Positions 29,238 through 39,370 of a stretch of 64,000 nucleotides of DNA are shown here, piece by piece; positions within the stretch are counted from its first letter, which is position 1; every line of letters begins with the position of its first letter. The position numbers and the translations under genes were made by a program. This DNA is from Brachyhypopomus gauderio (Eukaryota; Chordata; Actinopteri; Gymnotiformes; Hypopomidae). The stretch is from the NCBI RefSeq assembly GCF_052324685.1, contig NW_027506901.1:521501-585500 (forward strand). Reading direction: 5' to 3'. The notes beneath the pieces are model-generated. The model was not told the DNA's origin, searched no databases, and saw nothing but the letters and a program-made list of their open reading frames with translations.

Positions 29238-31460
29238 CTATGGCTGTCCCCCCTTCCACTGGTTCTGCCTCTCTTTCCACCTCTTGGCTCTGTCCCTGTG
29301 GCGAGAGTAGTGAGAGGGGCCTGCAGAAATAACAGTGTCTGAATTTACAGGGAAAGCATAGGGAGGATCTTGGAGCTCTTTGGAGTCTCCTTCAGGCAGA
29401 CTGGGCTGCACAACAGTCTCCCAAACTGTCTGCGTGGTCTTTCTGATCTCACGCATCGACAGGTCACCTTGGCGTGCTAAAAGTGTGACATGGGTTCTCA
29501 CACAAGGGTGGAGATTATGCAAAAATAGGGATTTGAAGGTTCGGTCTTCTGTGAGACCTGGTCCATTTCTTCCCTGGAAAAATGTTTGTTTCAAGCGATT
29601 AAAGTAATCTCTGGGATGCTCTGAACGCTTGTGCTTAATTTTAATGGCCGACATGAATGCTGACGCTTCGTCAAAGAAAGGGGAATACTCCTCAGCGAGG
29701 GCTTTACAAAGCTGAGTGTAACTGTCCCTAATGGAAAACGGCTGTGACTCTATGAACGTGTGAACTGATCTAGAGGTGGTTTTCCAAATTAGCTTCACTT
29801 TCTCTTGTTCGGTTGCATAAGGCAAGTCCGAGAGGCTACGCTCAATTTCTTTGAGGTAGTCTTCAACATGGTAGTTTGACCTTGCTGGGTCGAATGGCTC
29901 CATGTCCTTGGCTAGTGAATCTAGTAACTTTAACCGAGGGAAATGTTCAAGGACATGTCTATTAGAATAGGAAGGTGGACCTTCACTATCCAAGTGGTGT
30001 AACTCTTGGTCAATAGGATGCCTACTGCCTCCTGTCTCTCTGTGCCTAGGTGGCAGTAATGAGCCTTTATGCATCTCAAGTTGAGAAATATCTGTATTTC
30101 TCCTTGAGGAAAAAGCTGTAGCATGTACGTCACTGTGCCAGCCTGTGCGTGGGTCAGTGGAATGATGCTCAGCGTTTAAGTAAGGCCTGTTATCTGCTCT
30201 ACCTGGTGAGACGTCCCTTGTCTGTACGTTCTGCCAGTGGTGTACATCAGCATGCCTTCTGCCGTCCTGCTCTGTGTCTATAGGGGGCAACAGTGAGCCT
30301 TTGTGCATCTCAAGTTGGGAAATTTCTGCATTTCCTCTTGAGGAAACAGCTGGAGCATGTACGTCACTGTGCCAGCCTGTGCGTGGGTCAGTGGAATGAT
30401 GCTCAGCATTCATACAAGGCTTCTTAACTGTGGTACCTAATGAGATGTCCCTGGTCTGGACATCATGCGGAGGATAATGGTCACCAGCATGCTTTCTACC
30501 TTCCTGGTCTCTGTCCATAGGGGGCAACAGTGAGCCTTTGCGCATCTCAAGTTGAGAAATACCTGCATTTCTCCTTGAGGAAGAAGCTGGAACATGTACG
30601 TCACTGCGCCAGCCTGTGCGTGGGTCAGTGGAATGATGCTCAGCATTTAAGTAAGGCTTCCTAGCTGTTGTACCTGACGGGATGTCCCTGGTCTGGACAT
30701 CATGCAGAGAATAAGGAGGGCCAAAAGACATAGCAGGATTAGTATTACTCTCTTTGTTACTCAAGAGTAAGGGGGCAGAAGCTAGGGACGAGTAAAAGGG
30801 CTCTGCTGACTCGTAGCAAGATGATGCAGACAGGGCATCTGCTCTAGGAGGGTGATTCTCCACAGAGGCTTCACTTTGAGCTTCAGAAGCTGAACAGTCA
30901 GTAGTATCATATGGATACTCTGAGGAAGAACTAGTTACATCTAACCTAAGGCTCATGGGGACTGGAGCCGGGGCCTTAGGACGTACAACAGGTGCATCAT
31001 CACCTGTGGAGTGCTGACTATATTGGCTTTCTACTGTAACTAATTTAGAAGGTCTAGAGGTGTCGGACCTAGTTACAAGGAAATCCTGCGCTCTTGCACG
31101 GGCAAGTTCACTCTCCCTTTGGAGGTGGGCAGTTTCTGTTAAGCCCGTGTGACGTTCACTTACGGTGAGCACGTCATTCAGCGCATGAGTGGTCAGTTGG
31201 AGGTTGTGGCGAAGGCGCTCAACCTCAGAACTGAGCTTAGCAGTGTCCTGTTTGAGGAGTCTATTTTCCTTGCGTAGTGCCTCTACTAAGCGAGCCTGCT
31301 GCTGACATAGAAGGAACATTTTAAAAACTACATCTGGAACGGTAGGGGTCTCCTCAAAGGAGTCCTTTAGAGGTTTGTCAACTTCCTTTCTACCTGGTTC
31401 AAGCATCTGAAGGAGCTGAACAACCAGAGACGGACAAGTATTCTGCTTTAGGAAAGCCAT
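29238..31460 (-). CDS. Gag-like protein of the non-autonomous LTR element
   Basis: From the ATG at 31460 (MAFLKQNTCPSLVV) the intact frame encodes 740 residues. Residues about 55-130 form a predicted coiled coil (VEALRKENRLLKQDTAKLSSE). Residues about 240-480 hold three copies of a roughly 78-residue repeat carrying NAEHHSTDPRTGW and ISQLEM-KGSLLPP. Residues about 540-700 resemble a retroelement capsid (HPRDYFNRLKQTFFQGRNGP, FKSLFLHNLHP). No zinc knuckle, protease or polymerase follows. Such a protein could package its RNA if another element supplies enzymes. Whether it derives from an endogenous retrovirus or a gypsy lineage was not resolved. Confidence 0.75.
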   Translation of the reverse strand: MAFLKQNTCPSLVVQLLQMLEPGRKEVDKPLKDSFEETPTVPDVVFKMFLLCQQQARLVEALRKENRLLKQDTAKLSSEVERLRHNLQLTTHALNDVLTVSERHTGLTETAHLQRESELARARAQDFLVTRSDTSRPSKLVTVESQYSQHSTGDDAPVVRPKAPAPVPMSLRLDVTSSSSEYPYDTTDCSASEAQSEASVENHPPRADALSASSCYESAEPFYSSLASAPLLLSNKESNTNPAMSFGPPYSLHDVQTRDIPSGTTARKPYLNAEHHSTDPRTGWRSDVHVPASSSRRNAGISQLEMRKGSLLPPMDRDQEGRKHAGDHYPPHDVQTRDISLGTTVKKPCMNAEHHSTDPRTGWHSDVHAPAVSSRGNAEISQLEMHKGSLLPPIDTEQDGRRHADVHHWQNVQTRDVSPGRADNRPYLNAEHHSTDPRTGWHSDVHATAFSSRRNTDISQLEMHKGSLLPPRHRETGGSRHPIDQELHHLDSEGPPSYSNRHVLEHFPRLKLLDSLAKDMEPFDPARSNYHVEDYLKEIERSLSDLPYATEQEKVKLIWKTTSRSVHTFIESQPFSIRDSYTQLCKALAEEYSPFFDEASAFMSAIKIKHKRSEHPRDYFNRLKQTFFQGRNGPGLTEDRTFKSLFLHNLHPCVRTHVTLLARQGDLSMREIRKTTQTVWETVVQPSLPEGDSKELQDPPYAFPVNSDTVISAGPSHYSRHRDRAKRWKERQNQWKGGQP
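30000..30700. repeat. Three tandem 232-237-bp repeats inside the gag-like gene
   Basis: The segment CAGCCTGTGCGTGGGTCAGT recurs at about 30141, 30373 and 30610, giving units of about 78 codons. The units are diverged at several positions, so the triplication is not very recent. Confidence 0.85.
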
Positions 31461-32086
31461 GGTTAGTCTCTCTAAGTGCACCTATAGACTATTTCAAAAA
31501 GGGGCTAAATCAAATCAGCTTTAGTACAATCTGGCCTAGTTAATGTGCCGCGATCCTGTGTCTGGCAAGTGTGGGCAGGTAAAAGGGTAATACCTAGATA
31601 GGCAAGCCAAATTGAAACTGGGATAAAAAGAATTGTGCAAAAGGTGATTACGGTCTCTGAAACTAAACACTAGCACACTGGACCAAAGACTGCAATAGTG
31701 AAGTTATACAAAGACTGTGAAATCTGATAACGGTGCTAAATAATTATCCCAATACTTCTGCAGTACAGGGGAAATCAGTGGGATGCCACACAAGTTAAAG
31801 CAACTGAGTTACTATTGAAGTAATCAGATTAAATGAGTAAAATAAATATACTGATCTTCAGTTGATTGCACAATGAATGTGAATAGTAACCAAATGGTAA
31901 ACAAATTAGAACAAGATATCACCAAACTAAAGTTACCAAGGATTAGCTTTCCTCTATAGGAAGACTTAGGAAGCGCTCTGGCGCCCTCTTCTGGCGAATT
32001 TGGAGATGGTCCTATTCTAATGGCTTGAAAGCCTGTGATATGAAAAAATGGTCGATATCAAACAAATATGGTTGAGCCAGAAATCT

Positions 32087-32104
32087 TCCTCACACGGGGC
32101 ACCA
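32087..32104 (-). other. Primer-binding site matching elongator tRNA-Met
   Basis: The plus strand reads TCCTCACACGGGGCACCA, which equals the 3' end (T arm, acceptor and CCA) of vertebrate elongator tRNA-Met as I know it. On the minus strand the site begins TGG four bases after the LTR. Confidence 0.8.
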
Positions 32105-32108
32105 ATTA

Positions 32109-32434
32109 TGTAGGGGTTTCACCTACTAATCCTTTAAAGTAGATATAATTTGTTTTACCTTAATTATTAATCAGTCTCATTAATTTAGAATCAGTCTCAT
32201 ATTCTAATTATACCAGAACCATAACATTTAGTTATTAACTAAGGGTAATTAATGGTTTGGTATCTGAAGGATTTAACTATGAATTCTTTGGAGGTTTTGG
32301 CAACAACCACTTTTGAATGACATCAACACAGACAATTTGGTGAAAATAAATGATACATTTATTTAAAACTAACTATTCTAAAACAAACGGCATCAACAAG
32401 GATCAGTACATTTACAGTGAAGACTGGGTATCTA

Positions 32435-32465
<31 letters not shown>

Positions 32466-33444
32466 GGGGAGGAGAGTAATGTGTGCACGCGCTTGTGCGC
32501 GTGTGAGGAGGCGGGAGTTGTAGTTTCAGTTCTCCTATAGAGAACAAAGCAACTAAAATGGCGCCGACTTTAAACAGTAGAGCAGCGCGACTGTGTTAAT
32601 TAGCTCAGCTGGTTTATTCCAACGTGGTCAGAACAAAGAGTAATGGAGCTGGCTTAATAACTAAAAATTAATGTGATGTGTCTGAGAATGGGGAAGACTA
32701 CAAGTTGTCCATTAATCAGATAAATAAAAGATGGTGGCATGCACAGCAAAGAGAACTTTGTATGTACAAATCTTGATGAAGATTATGAAAATAAAGTTAA
32801 ACACATTCAGAATGTATTAACAGAAAGCTTGGTTAACTCTACAGTTCAAATAACTTTGCCCTTTTATAAACTATGCCCAGCGTTAAGAGTCTCACGTGTT
32901 GAGGATTTGGGGTAGTGTCGTCCTCCCTGAATTCTCCTGGAATTAGGAGGGAATTTCCACCGCAGGCTCCTCGTTGATTAAACGACGTCGTCCAGGTGTG
33001 CTGGGGAATCGTCCAGGAACGCGAGTCTCGTTCACGGTTTAACAACAGGGAGTTGATCGCCTTTGTTTCAGTCCGTGTGGCCGCGTTAGCAAGCTTGATT
33101 GAAGTCGTTCGGTGAATCTGTTGTCGCGGTAACGTTGATCGGTTGCTGGTTAGATTGCACCATAACTCGGGCTCGTTAATTAAGTAATACGACTTTCAGC
33201 TGTTTGCCGTTAGTCGTTGCAAAGTTCGCGTGTTCTCAAAGAAAAACCGGAGAGAGAGGAGTGGCGGAGCCTCTCTTTAATAGGTCTAACCTATGTGTCG
33301 GTCAAACCAGAGAGAGAGAGATGAATGGCTGTTCAGGGTATTTAAACACCTGAACTGTAGACACACCCTTACTTCCGTCAAAGCAAGCTTGTTCAATATG
33401 TTGCCAGTGGTACTGCCACCTGCTGGTTTAGCATGGTACCTACA
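32109..33444 (-). repeat. 5' LTR of the tRNA-Met-primed element
   Basis: This is the same as 27037-28380 apart from a GT tract about 8 bp shorter near 32436-32460. Confidence 0.93.
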
Positions 33445-33448
33445 ACCA

Positions 33449-34320
33449 CCTCTCTCAGTGTGTGGAGATAAACTGCTCTTCTTATACACCTACTGAGATG
33501 AGCAGTTCTCAGATCTTACCATGATGAGGCCACTCACACTTCCTCCTTTGTTCCACTGCCAAATAAGGCAGTGATGCTTCTTACCACATTTGCTTTCCTA
33601 CAGGAGGAACCCTGAAGTGGAGGAGTCCACCTGTTTGATCCTGCAGCTTCTAGGAGGTCACTGCTCTTCAAATGTCTTCTTTCTTTGCAGAAGGTTTAGT
33701 AACGTCCATAAGTCTCATTAAGCTATGAATCTAACCCTCTGCAGTACACTTGCAATTATGTTGTGAAGCATCAACATCATTTATGTTTAAGAAACACCTT
33801 TGTGTAACCTTTCCTCTCTGTCAAATCTTACTAAAATTCAGTATGTTATCAGCATGAGGTTCATCTAATGTTGTGTCAGTTATCTTAATTGCAAAATTGT
33901 ATCTTGCGTGTTAAATACATGTGAATAATTTAAAAGGTCTTAAAAATTTCCAAAACATTCTAATAAATGAGAACACCAGAGATGATGATAATAGTTAGAA
34001 TTGAATTGTAATTAGACAATAGTTTATGTGAATGTTTTTCATATGTGTTCTGTGTTTCATTTCATGGTTGTATTGAGCAATCTTTGTGCTGCTCTGACAA
34101 TGATGAGATGAGGAATCTTATCTGCATCACAACTTCATACCAACTAATTTCACAGGTCAGTGTTAACGTACTGTTGCTCAAGACGACCACATTTCTTGTT
34201 ACATAATACATAGTGCAATTATGCAAGCGTTCAACACACCACCACCAATAACTGCACCAATGCCAATGATACCTGCACAAGGTCAGAAGGGTCAGATGAT
34301 AAAGATGAGATCTAGTAAAG
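33449..34320. repeat. Upstream flank of C1q unit (copy B)
   Basis: This continues the duplicated upstream flank and is similar to 79-950. It diverges after about 34300. Confidence 0.7.
33482..33486 (-). promoter_or_regulatory. Native TATA box of C1q copy B, displaced
   Basis: The conserved TATAAG lies 6.45 kb from the start codon at 27028 because the LTR element lies between them. In the other copies the spacing is about 42-45 nt. Confidence 0.6.
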
Positions 34321-35156
34321 TGAAAGTTCACACTCAATGCTCGTTATTTCTAACATGTGTCTTGCACTTACATGTTTCTGTCTTCCCTGAATTTGTTTCA
34401 GATGAAAAATGTGATGACCCAGCAGGCATTTCAACGTTGAATCAACGTCACATGTGATGATTGAATCAATGTCGGATTTGGTGTCGATTTTGAAAAGTGA
34501 ATCAACGTTGATATGCCAACGTTGTTTCAACGTCATACATTCAACCTTGAATAAACCACAAAACTCACGTTCATGATGCTCAAAATTGCATGGGAGAGAG
34601 GAAAAAACATCTGTATGTCATAATGAAAAAATTTCAATTTTATTTATTTTTATTCTCTCTGTAAATTTCCTCTCTGAGAACATGGAACAACAGTACTACA
34701 AACAAAATGTATAAAGAATGTCAAAAAGATAAATCTTATTTCTTGCGGCCACCACTACCCAACCTCTGGTGCATACTTGAGGTATTTAGCCATCGTGTCC
34801 ATTGCCGCCTGTTGTGCGATTTTGTGTGTGCTAAGAACAGTGTCTAAAGAGAAAAAACAAACCGTAGGTTAGTTTATAGTCATAAATACCGAACATCTAA
34901 ATTTGTAAAAATATTGAATTTTCATCCACTCGTTTCAAATTTTTGCTCATGCTACCTAGCCGGGTTGCCAACTTTCACGCATTGAGCGAGAGACACACAT
35001 TTGACTGTCTTCACACGCTCTCATGCCACACTTCCGATTTCTCGCGCTGAAAAAAAAAATCTAGTTTATTTACCTCTGATCCATATCTATGATTCAATGA
35101 GTTACTAGTTCGCTTTGGCGCCAACCACCGGCGATCGATCGATCGCGATATAATAC
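34321..35156. repeat. Dispersed fish-type repeats, no gene
   Basis: At about 34420-34560 there are several forward and inverted copies of TTCAACGTTGAATCAACGTC-like words. At about 34738-34845 the minus strand has an acceptor-like TTTTTTCTCTTTAG followed by a short open stretch (HKIAQQAAMDTMAKYLKYAP), perhaps a relict exon. At about 34970-35060 is another common-looking repeat ending in an A tract. None is assigned to a family with certainty. Confidence 0.45.
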
Positions 35157-36185
35157 TGTGATGTGGGGTTGGAGGCAGCAGGAGGTTTGAATGTTTTATT
35201 TTCCATGATGAAACACAAGAACTCAGGCCACTTGGCAGTAGAAACACAGCAGGCTTATTCAAAGTAAGAAGTCAAGTAAAGCTATACTGAAGCGTAGAGC
35301 AGGGCCAGTGAAGCGACAGACGACTCCCACGTAGCGAGGCGAGGGGTGCAGGTTGTATGCGCAGCACTGGACGGTGCGACCTGTAAGAATATAAAGAGCC
35401 CAAGGCTGATCAACAACAGGTGTCAGTACTCGGGCGATTGGGATTGAGGGAGTGAGAGGGCGTGCGCAGCGCTAGTGTGGGCGTGTATGTGGAGGTGGGA
35501 GTGTCTGAGTGCAGCATCTGGGCTGACCCACCGTAACAGAGCCTCCCTCCAGAGACCCGGACTTCCTCAGACGGCCCGGACGGCGAGGAGCCGGATGGTG
35601 AGGATGCTCCCGATGGAAGGAGGCGAGCATGGAGGGGTCCAGCACCTGGGAAGCCGGAACCCACGACCTCTCCTCAGGCCCGTAGCCCTCCCAGTCGACC
35701 AGGTACTGCAGGATCCTACCTCTGCGCCTGGAGTCCAGCAGCCGTCGCACCATGTACGCAGGACCGTCACCCATCTGCAGGGGAGGGGGTGGATTGGACC
35801 TGGCTTCCGCACTCAGAGGCCCCTCTCGGACCGGCTTCAGGGCAGAGACGTGGAAGGCCCGCGAGACCCTACGATCTCCTGGGAGGCTCAGCCAATACGT
35901 CACAGGGTTAATACGCTTTAGGATAATGTAGGGACCCACGTAGTGGTGCGCCAGCTTACCTCTGGGTCCCAGTCGGCCGTCGTTAGTAGCCACCCACACC
36001 TTCTCTCCCACCTTGTAGGCAGGAGCTTCGCTCCTCCGGCGATCCGCCTTCACCTTGAAGCGCCTCACTGCTGCCTGCAGATTACGATGTGTGTCTGCCC
36101 ACACACGTTCGCTTCTTCTGCACCAGTCCTCCACCACTGGCTGGTCTGACGTGGCAGTGTTCCGTACTCGGCCCAGGTGAGTAGA
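35157..36185 (-). mobile_element. Truncated chromovirus gypsy 3' end
   Basis: One 382-bp LTR (35157-35538, ends TGTGATGTGG and CCGTAACA) follows a coding remnant on the minus strand. It is related to the intact element at 19280-24114: GTGCTGCGCAT lies at the position of that element's self-primer, about 30 nt after a TTTATATT box. Most of Gag-Pol is missing. Confidence 0.85.
35472..36164 (-). pseudogene. Integrase C-terminus and chromodomain remnant
   Basis: The fragment reads SDQPVVEDWCRRSERVWADT, an SH3-like integrase tail (GEKVWVATNDGRLGPRGKLA, GPYIILKRINPVTYWLSLPG, RAFHVSALKP) and a chromodomain (QYLVDWEGYGPEERSWVPAS). A WAEY motif is joined almost directly to NTATSDQP, so the DNA between them is deleted. 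The C-terminus runs into the LTR, as in the intact element. Confidence 0.85.
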
Positions 36186-36189
36186 GAAC

Positions 36190-36520
36190 TCAACTCAGGT
36201 GAGTTGCTCCGCTACATCGCAGCCTAACCTCCAATCCAACCCCAGTAGTTTAGTTATTAGTAACTATGCCTCCAAAAATATTACTGAGCTAAATAGCTTC
36301 GATCCTATATCGCAAAAAGAGCTCACAACACTGATTAATTCGTCTAAGCCTACATCATGTATATTCGACCCAGTTCCAACCCGTCTATTTAAAGAGCTAC
36401 TCCCAGCCATTGCAGGGCCCTTACTTAATATGATAAATTCTTCCCTTAACCTAGGGTACATGCCCAAACAATTAAAATGCGCCGTAATTAGACCCTTGAT
36501 TAAAAAACAGAATCTCTACT
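36190..36520 (+). pseudogene. LINE fragment, EN-RT linker region
   Basis: The plus strand encodes SSKPTSCIFDPVPTRLFKEL and INSSLNLGYMPKQLKCAVIR, the conserved region just before the reverse transcriptase of CR1/L2-like LINEs. It lacks both ends. Confidence 0.7.
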
Positions 36521-37045
36521 ACCGAGTAGTCGGTAGTGTTTGTTTAGCATCTACGTTAGAGTGGGATTCCGCCTTGTTGTTTAAAACGCACTGATTTCTT
36601 TTTTGTAGTTTTGTAGTCTAGTGGACGAATATGGGTTACATATGGACATGTAGATTAATTAAGCATGTTGTAGAGGCTAATGTGGTTGCTATTGTGTTAG
36701 AATAGAGGAGGTTTGCTTGCAGTTAAATGATGGTAAATGCAGGCGTGAACTATAAATTTTGTTGGGAGGAGAGGTGAGCTAGTTATTTCGGTGTGTTTGG
36801 TTTGTACCCTGTCGTAGGAGTGCAACCTGCATGCGGTGGAAGAGGAGGATCATTGTAGCCTGTATTATGCCTTATTCTTATTAATTTTCCTCATGTATAT
36901 TTCTGTTTGTATGCTCCATTTGCTCTGGTTATTGAATGAGACACATTGGTACTTTTTATATTGGGGTTGTACCCTTTTGAAGGGATAGGTAGCTTTGTAT
37001 TTAGTTAGTGTCTCTTGTGGGTTGTGTATTTAGCTACTTGTGTTT
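36521..37045. other. Leader region before the Gmr1-like gag; no gene seen
   Basis: This is AT-rich non-coding sequence. It probably includes the 5' untranslated region of the Gmr1-like element. No match to the 3' LTR at 52076-52402 was found here, so the 5' LTR appears lost. Confidence 0.4.
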
Positions 37046-38050
37046 ATGGCAACTTCCAAAGATTTTATTGCTAACCTGTCTGAAGAGTCTTTATGGTGGT
37101 TAACTAAAGATCAACTATGGAAGGTGGTTGAACATTTTGGCTTAATAATTACGGCTCAGGAGGGAAAGTTAAAAGAAACACTTGTTCTGGCTATTAAAAG
37201 TCAGTTAGTCCAGAAAGCTGTCCTTAAAGAGACAGTAGGCTTATCTGGAGATGAAGAGTCAAGTCAGCCACAGTATTCAGGTGATAGCTGGGAGTCTGAG
37301 AAATGGAAGGCAGAAATAGAAGTTAGAGCTTTGAAACTAAAAGAACTTGAAATAGAGAGGGACTTGGAGCTTCGTAGGCTTGAACAGCGCTTAGAGCTTC
37401 AACGTTTGGAGCATGAACGGGAGCGTCAGCAGCATGAGTTCACTATTAAAAAGCTTGAGCTTGAGGTAGCAATAAAGCGAGCCGAGTCTCCAATTGGTGC
37501 TACTCATTCTCCCTTAGTATCCACTTCTTCTGTGTTTGATGTTAGTAAGAACATCCGCCTTGTTCCACCCTTCTTAGAGAAGGATGTTGATAAATATTTT
37601 GCACACTTTGAGAGGGTGGCTACTACGTTAGATTGGCCTAGGGAAATGTGGCCACTTATGCTATAATGTGTACTTAGTGGTAAAGCACGGGAGGTTTTCT
37701 CTGCTTTGAGCAGTGATCAGGCTAAAGTATATGAGGTAGTGAAATCAACCATACTACATGCATATGAGCTAGTACCTGAAGCTTATCGCCAAAGGTACAG
37801 GAATCTTAAGAAATCAGATTCGTTGACCTTTGTTGACCTTGCTAGGGAGAAACAGGGCTTGTTTGATAGATGGTGTACAGCAAGAAAAGCTGACTCTAGG
37901 GAGGAATTAAGACAGCTGGTTCTCTTGGAGGACTTTATGAATTGTATCCCTGAATCTGTTGCTGTTTATTTAAATGAACAGGAAGTAAAGGACTTGGACG
38001 AAGCTGCTGCTCTGGCAGATAAGTATGCTAACACACAAACGGGTTCCTGA
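37046..38050 (+). pseudogene. Gmr1-like gypsy Gag with SCAN-like capsid region
   Basis: The start MATSKDFIANLSEESLWWLT is followed by a charged coiled coil (LKELEIERDLELRRLEQRLE) and a capsid part reading VVKSTILHAYELVPEAYRQR and REELRQLVLLEDFMNCIPES. The latter resembles the SCAN domain, which is known to derive from Gmr1-like Gag. An in-frame TAA at 37664-37666 and a frameshift near 38040 show it is decayed. Confidence 0.8.
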
Positions 38051-38182
38051 TATCCACAGGGGTAGTTATCAGGGCAGATTGAGAGATTTTAGTAGAGGTA
38101 GACCGCACCCACCTGGTGGGGAGAATTCTCCACGGCCATCTTTTTCTGTAATATTAGCCACACTCCTGCTAGTAAGTCTGAC

Positions 38183-38476
38183 GTGAGGTGTTTCTATTGT
38201 AAGAAGTTGGGACATAAGGTGACAAACTGCGCAGTTCTTATCAACAAGGGGAAAATGACTAAATCTGTGGGGTTGATTTCATCTTGTGACTGTAGTTTGC
38301 TTCCCTTAGGTAATGTGGGGGAGGTTGTTGGGTCTACTTTGACTGGAGTTGGTGACAAGGGTGATACTGATTACACTCCTTTTATGACGGAAGGCTTTGT
38401 GTCTTTATTAGGACAACAACAGCGTGTGCCAGTTTGTGTACTGCGAGATACAGGGACTGCTCAGTCATTTTTTTGA
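38183..38476 (+). pseudogene. Gmr1-like zinc knuckle and protease start
   Basis: CFYCKKLGHKVTNC is a CCHC zinc knuckle, followed by VCVLRDTGTAQSFF, the DTG active-site motif of an aspartic protease. The frame is cut by an insertion at about 38476; the rest of the protease is at 44715. Confidence 0.8.
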
Positions 38477-38645
38477 CTGCTCAGTCATTTTTTAGGCCCT
38501 CTACGCCCTCTCAGAGGGCCTAAAATATTCTTAAAACATTATATATATAATTATCCAATTTTATTTTATCTACTTACAGTTTTACAATTGACATCTAAAC
38601 AATTACAAAAATATAAGCAAATAAATTATTCAACCGTGTCTATTC
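38453..38645. repeat. Left part of an unassigned insertion in the protease gene
   Basis: GACTGCTCAGTCATTTTTT is directly repeated (about 38454 and 38476). It is followed by a perfect hairpin TTAGGCCCTCT...AGAGGGCCTAA at about 38491-38522 and AT-rich sequence. Together with 44291-44714 it forms one insertion that was later split by the chromovirus. Confidence 0.5.
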
Positions 38646-39352
38646 TGTCAGGGCTGGTCCCAGGGCGGCCCCTCCGGTTGCCACCAGGAGGAGCCCGCGA
38701 ATCAGACCTCAGACAAATCAGCGGTAATGGCTTTCACCTGTCATCCCGTCTTTATAAGGATGACAGACGCAGTGCCTCACCGCTGAGTTGTCTGCTTCAT
38801 GTCGTCAACCTCACGCCATTTCCCTGTTGTCTCTGCTCGGTGTCTCGCCACCCTGCCTCTCATTCGTTTCAGTTGTTTTGTTTGTATCCCTGTCCATTCG
38901 AGTTCTTACCTCCTGCGCCACTCCCTGGCCTCTCTCAAGTTTTCCTCCCGCTGTTATTCTTCCTGTCCATTTGGTTTTGGTTTTGGGAAGGGTTTTTTGT
39001 TCCTCGCGGCGTTTGCCAGCTAGCCAGCTACCTTCCCTGGCGTCCTTGTTTTTTCCTTTTGGTTTTCTGTGTGTTCGCCACGCGTTGAGTTATTTCCGCG
39101 ATTGTTCTCTGTTTTCCCCCGTTTCTCGCGTTGAGTATTCCGCGATTGTTTTCTGTTTTCCCCCGTTACACGCGCCGAGTTTCTCCGCGATTACTTTCAG
39201 TTTCACCCTCTACGTCAGCACTGAATACCCAGCGCGCCGAGTCTTTGTTCCCTCGCGCTCGTGCGATTATTCAGTGTACGGACGAGGCGCTTGGGTTCGC
39301 CATCATAAAACAACCGCGGGAGATTCCGTCCCCTACATCTCCCGTTCTGACA
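38646..39352 (+). repeat. 5' LTR, full length
   Basis: It contains TTTATAAGG at about 38751-38759 and the self-primer GCTGAGTTGT at 38782-38791. Positions 38726-38794 are absent from the 3' LTR. Confidence 0.94.
38753..38791 (+). promoter_or_regulatory. TATA box and self-primer segment of the second chromovirus
   Basis: TATAAGG begins at 38753, and about 29 nt later GCTGAGTTGT (38782-38791) is complementary to ACAACTCAGC at 39355-39364, just inside the LTR. Confidence 0.75.
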
Positions 39353-39354
39353 GA

Positions 39355-39364
39355 ACAACTCAGC
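39355..39364 (+). other. Putative self-priming primer-binding site
   Basis: ACAACTCAGC starts two bases after the 5' LTR and is the reverse complement of LTR segment 38782-38791. Confidence 0.75.
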
Positions 39365-39370
39365 CTAATC

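Larger units (their letters stand above)
27037..33444 (-). mobile_element. Gag-only LTR retroelement with tRNA-Met-type primer site
   Basis: LTRs of 1344 bp (27037-28380) and 1336 bp (32109-33444) start TGTAGGGG and end CCTACA, flanked by the 4-bp duplication ACCA (27033-27036 and 33445-33448). The empty site CTTGACCACCTCTC is kept at copies C and D. The LTRs appear to differ only in the length of a GT repeat. The interior has one gag-like frame and no pol, so it is non-autonomous. It has a retrovirus-like layout with tRNA primer site and polypurine tract. Stretches 28391-29237 and 31461-32086 are non-coding leader and trailer without recognised genes. Confidence 0.93.
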
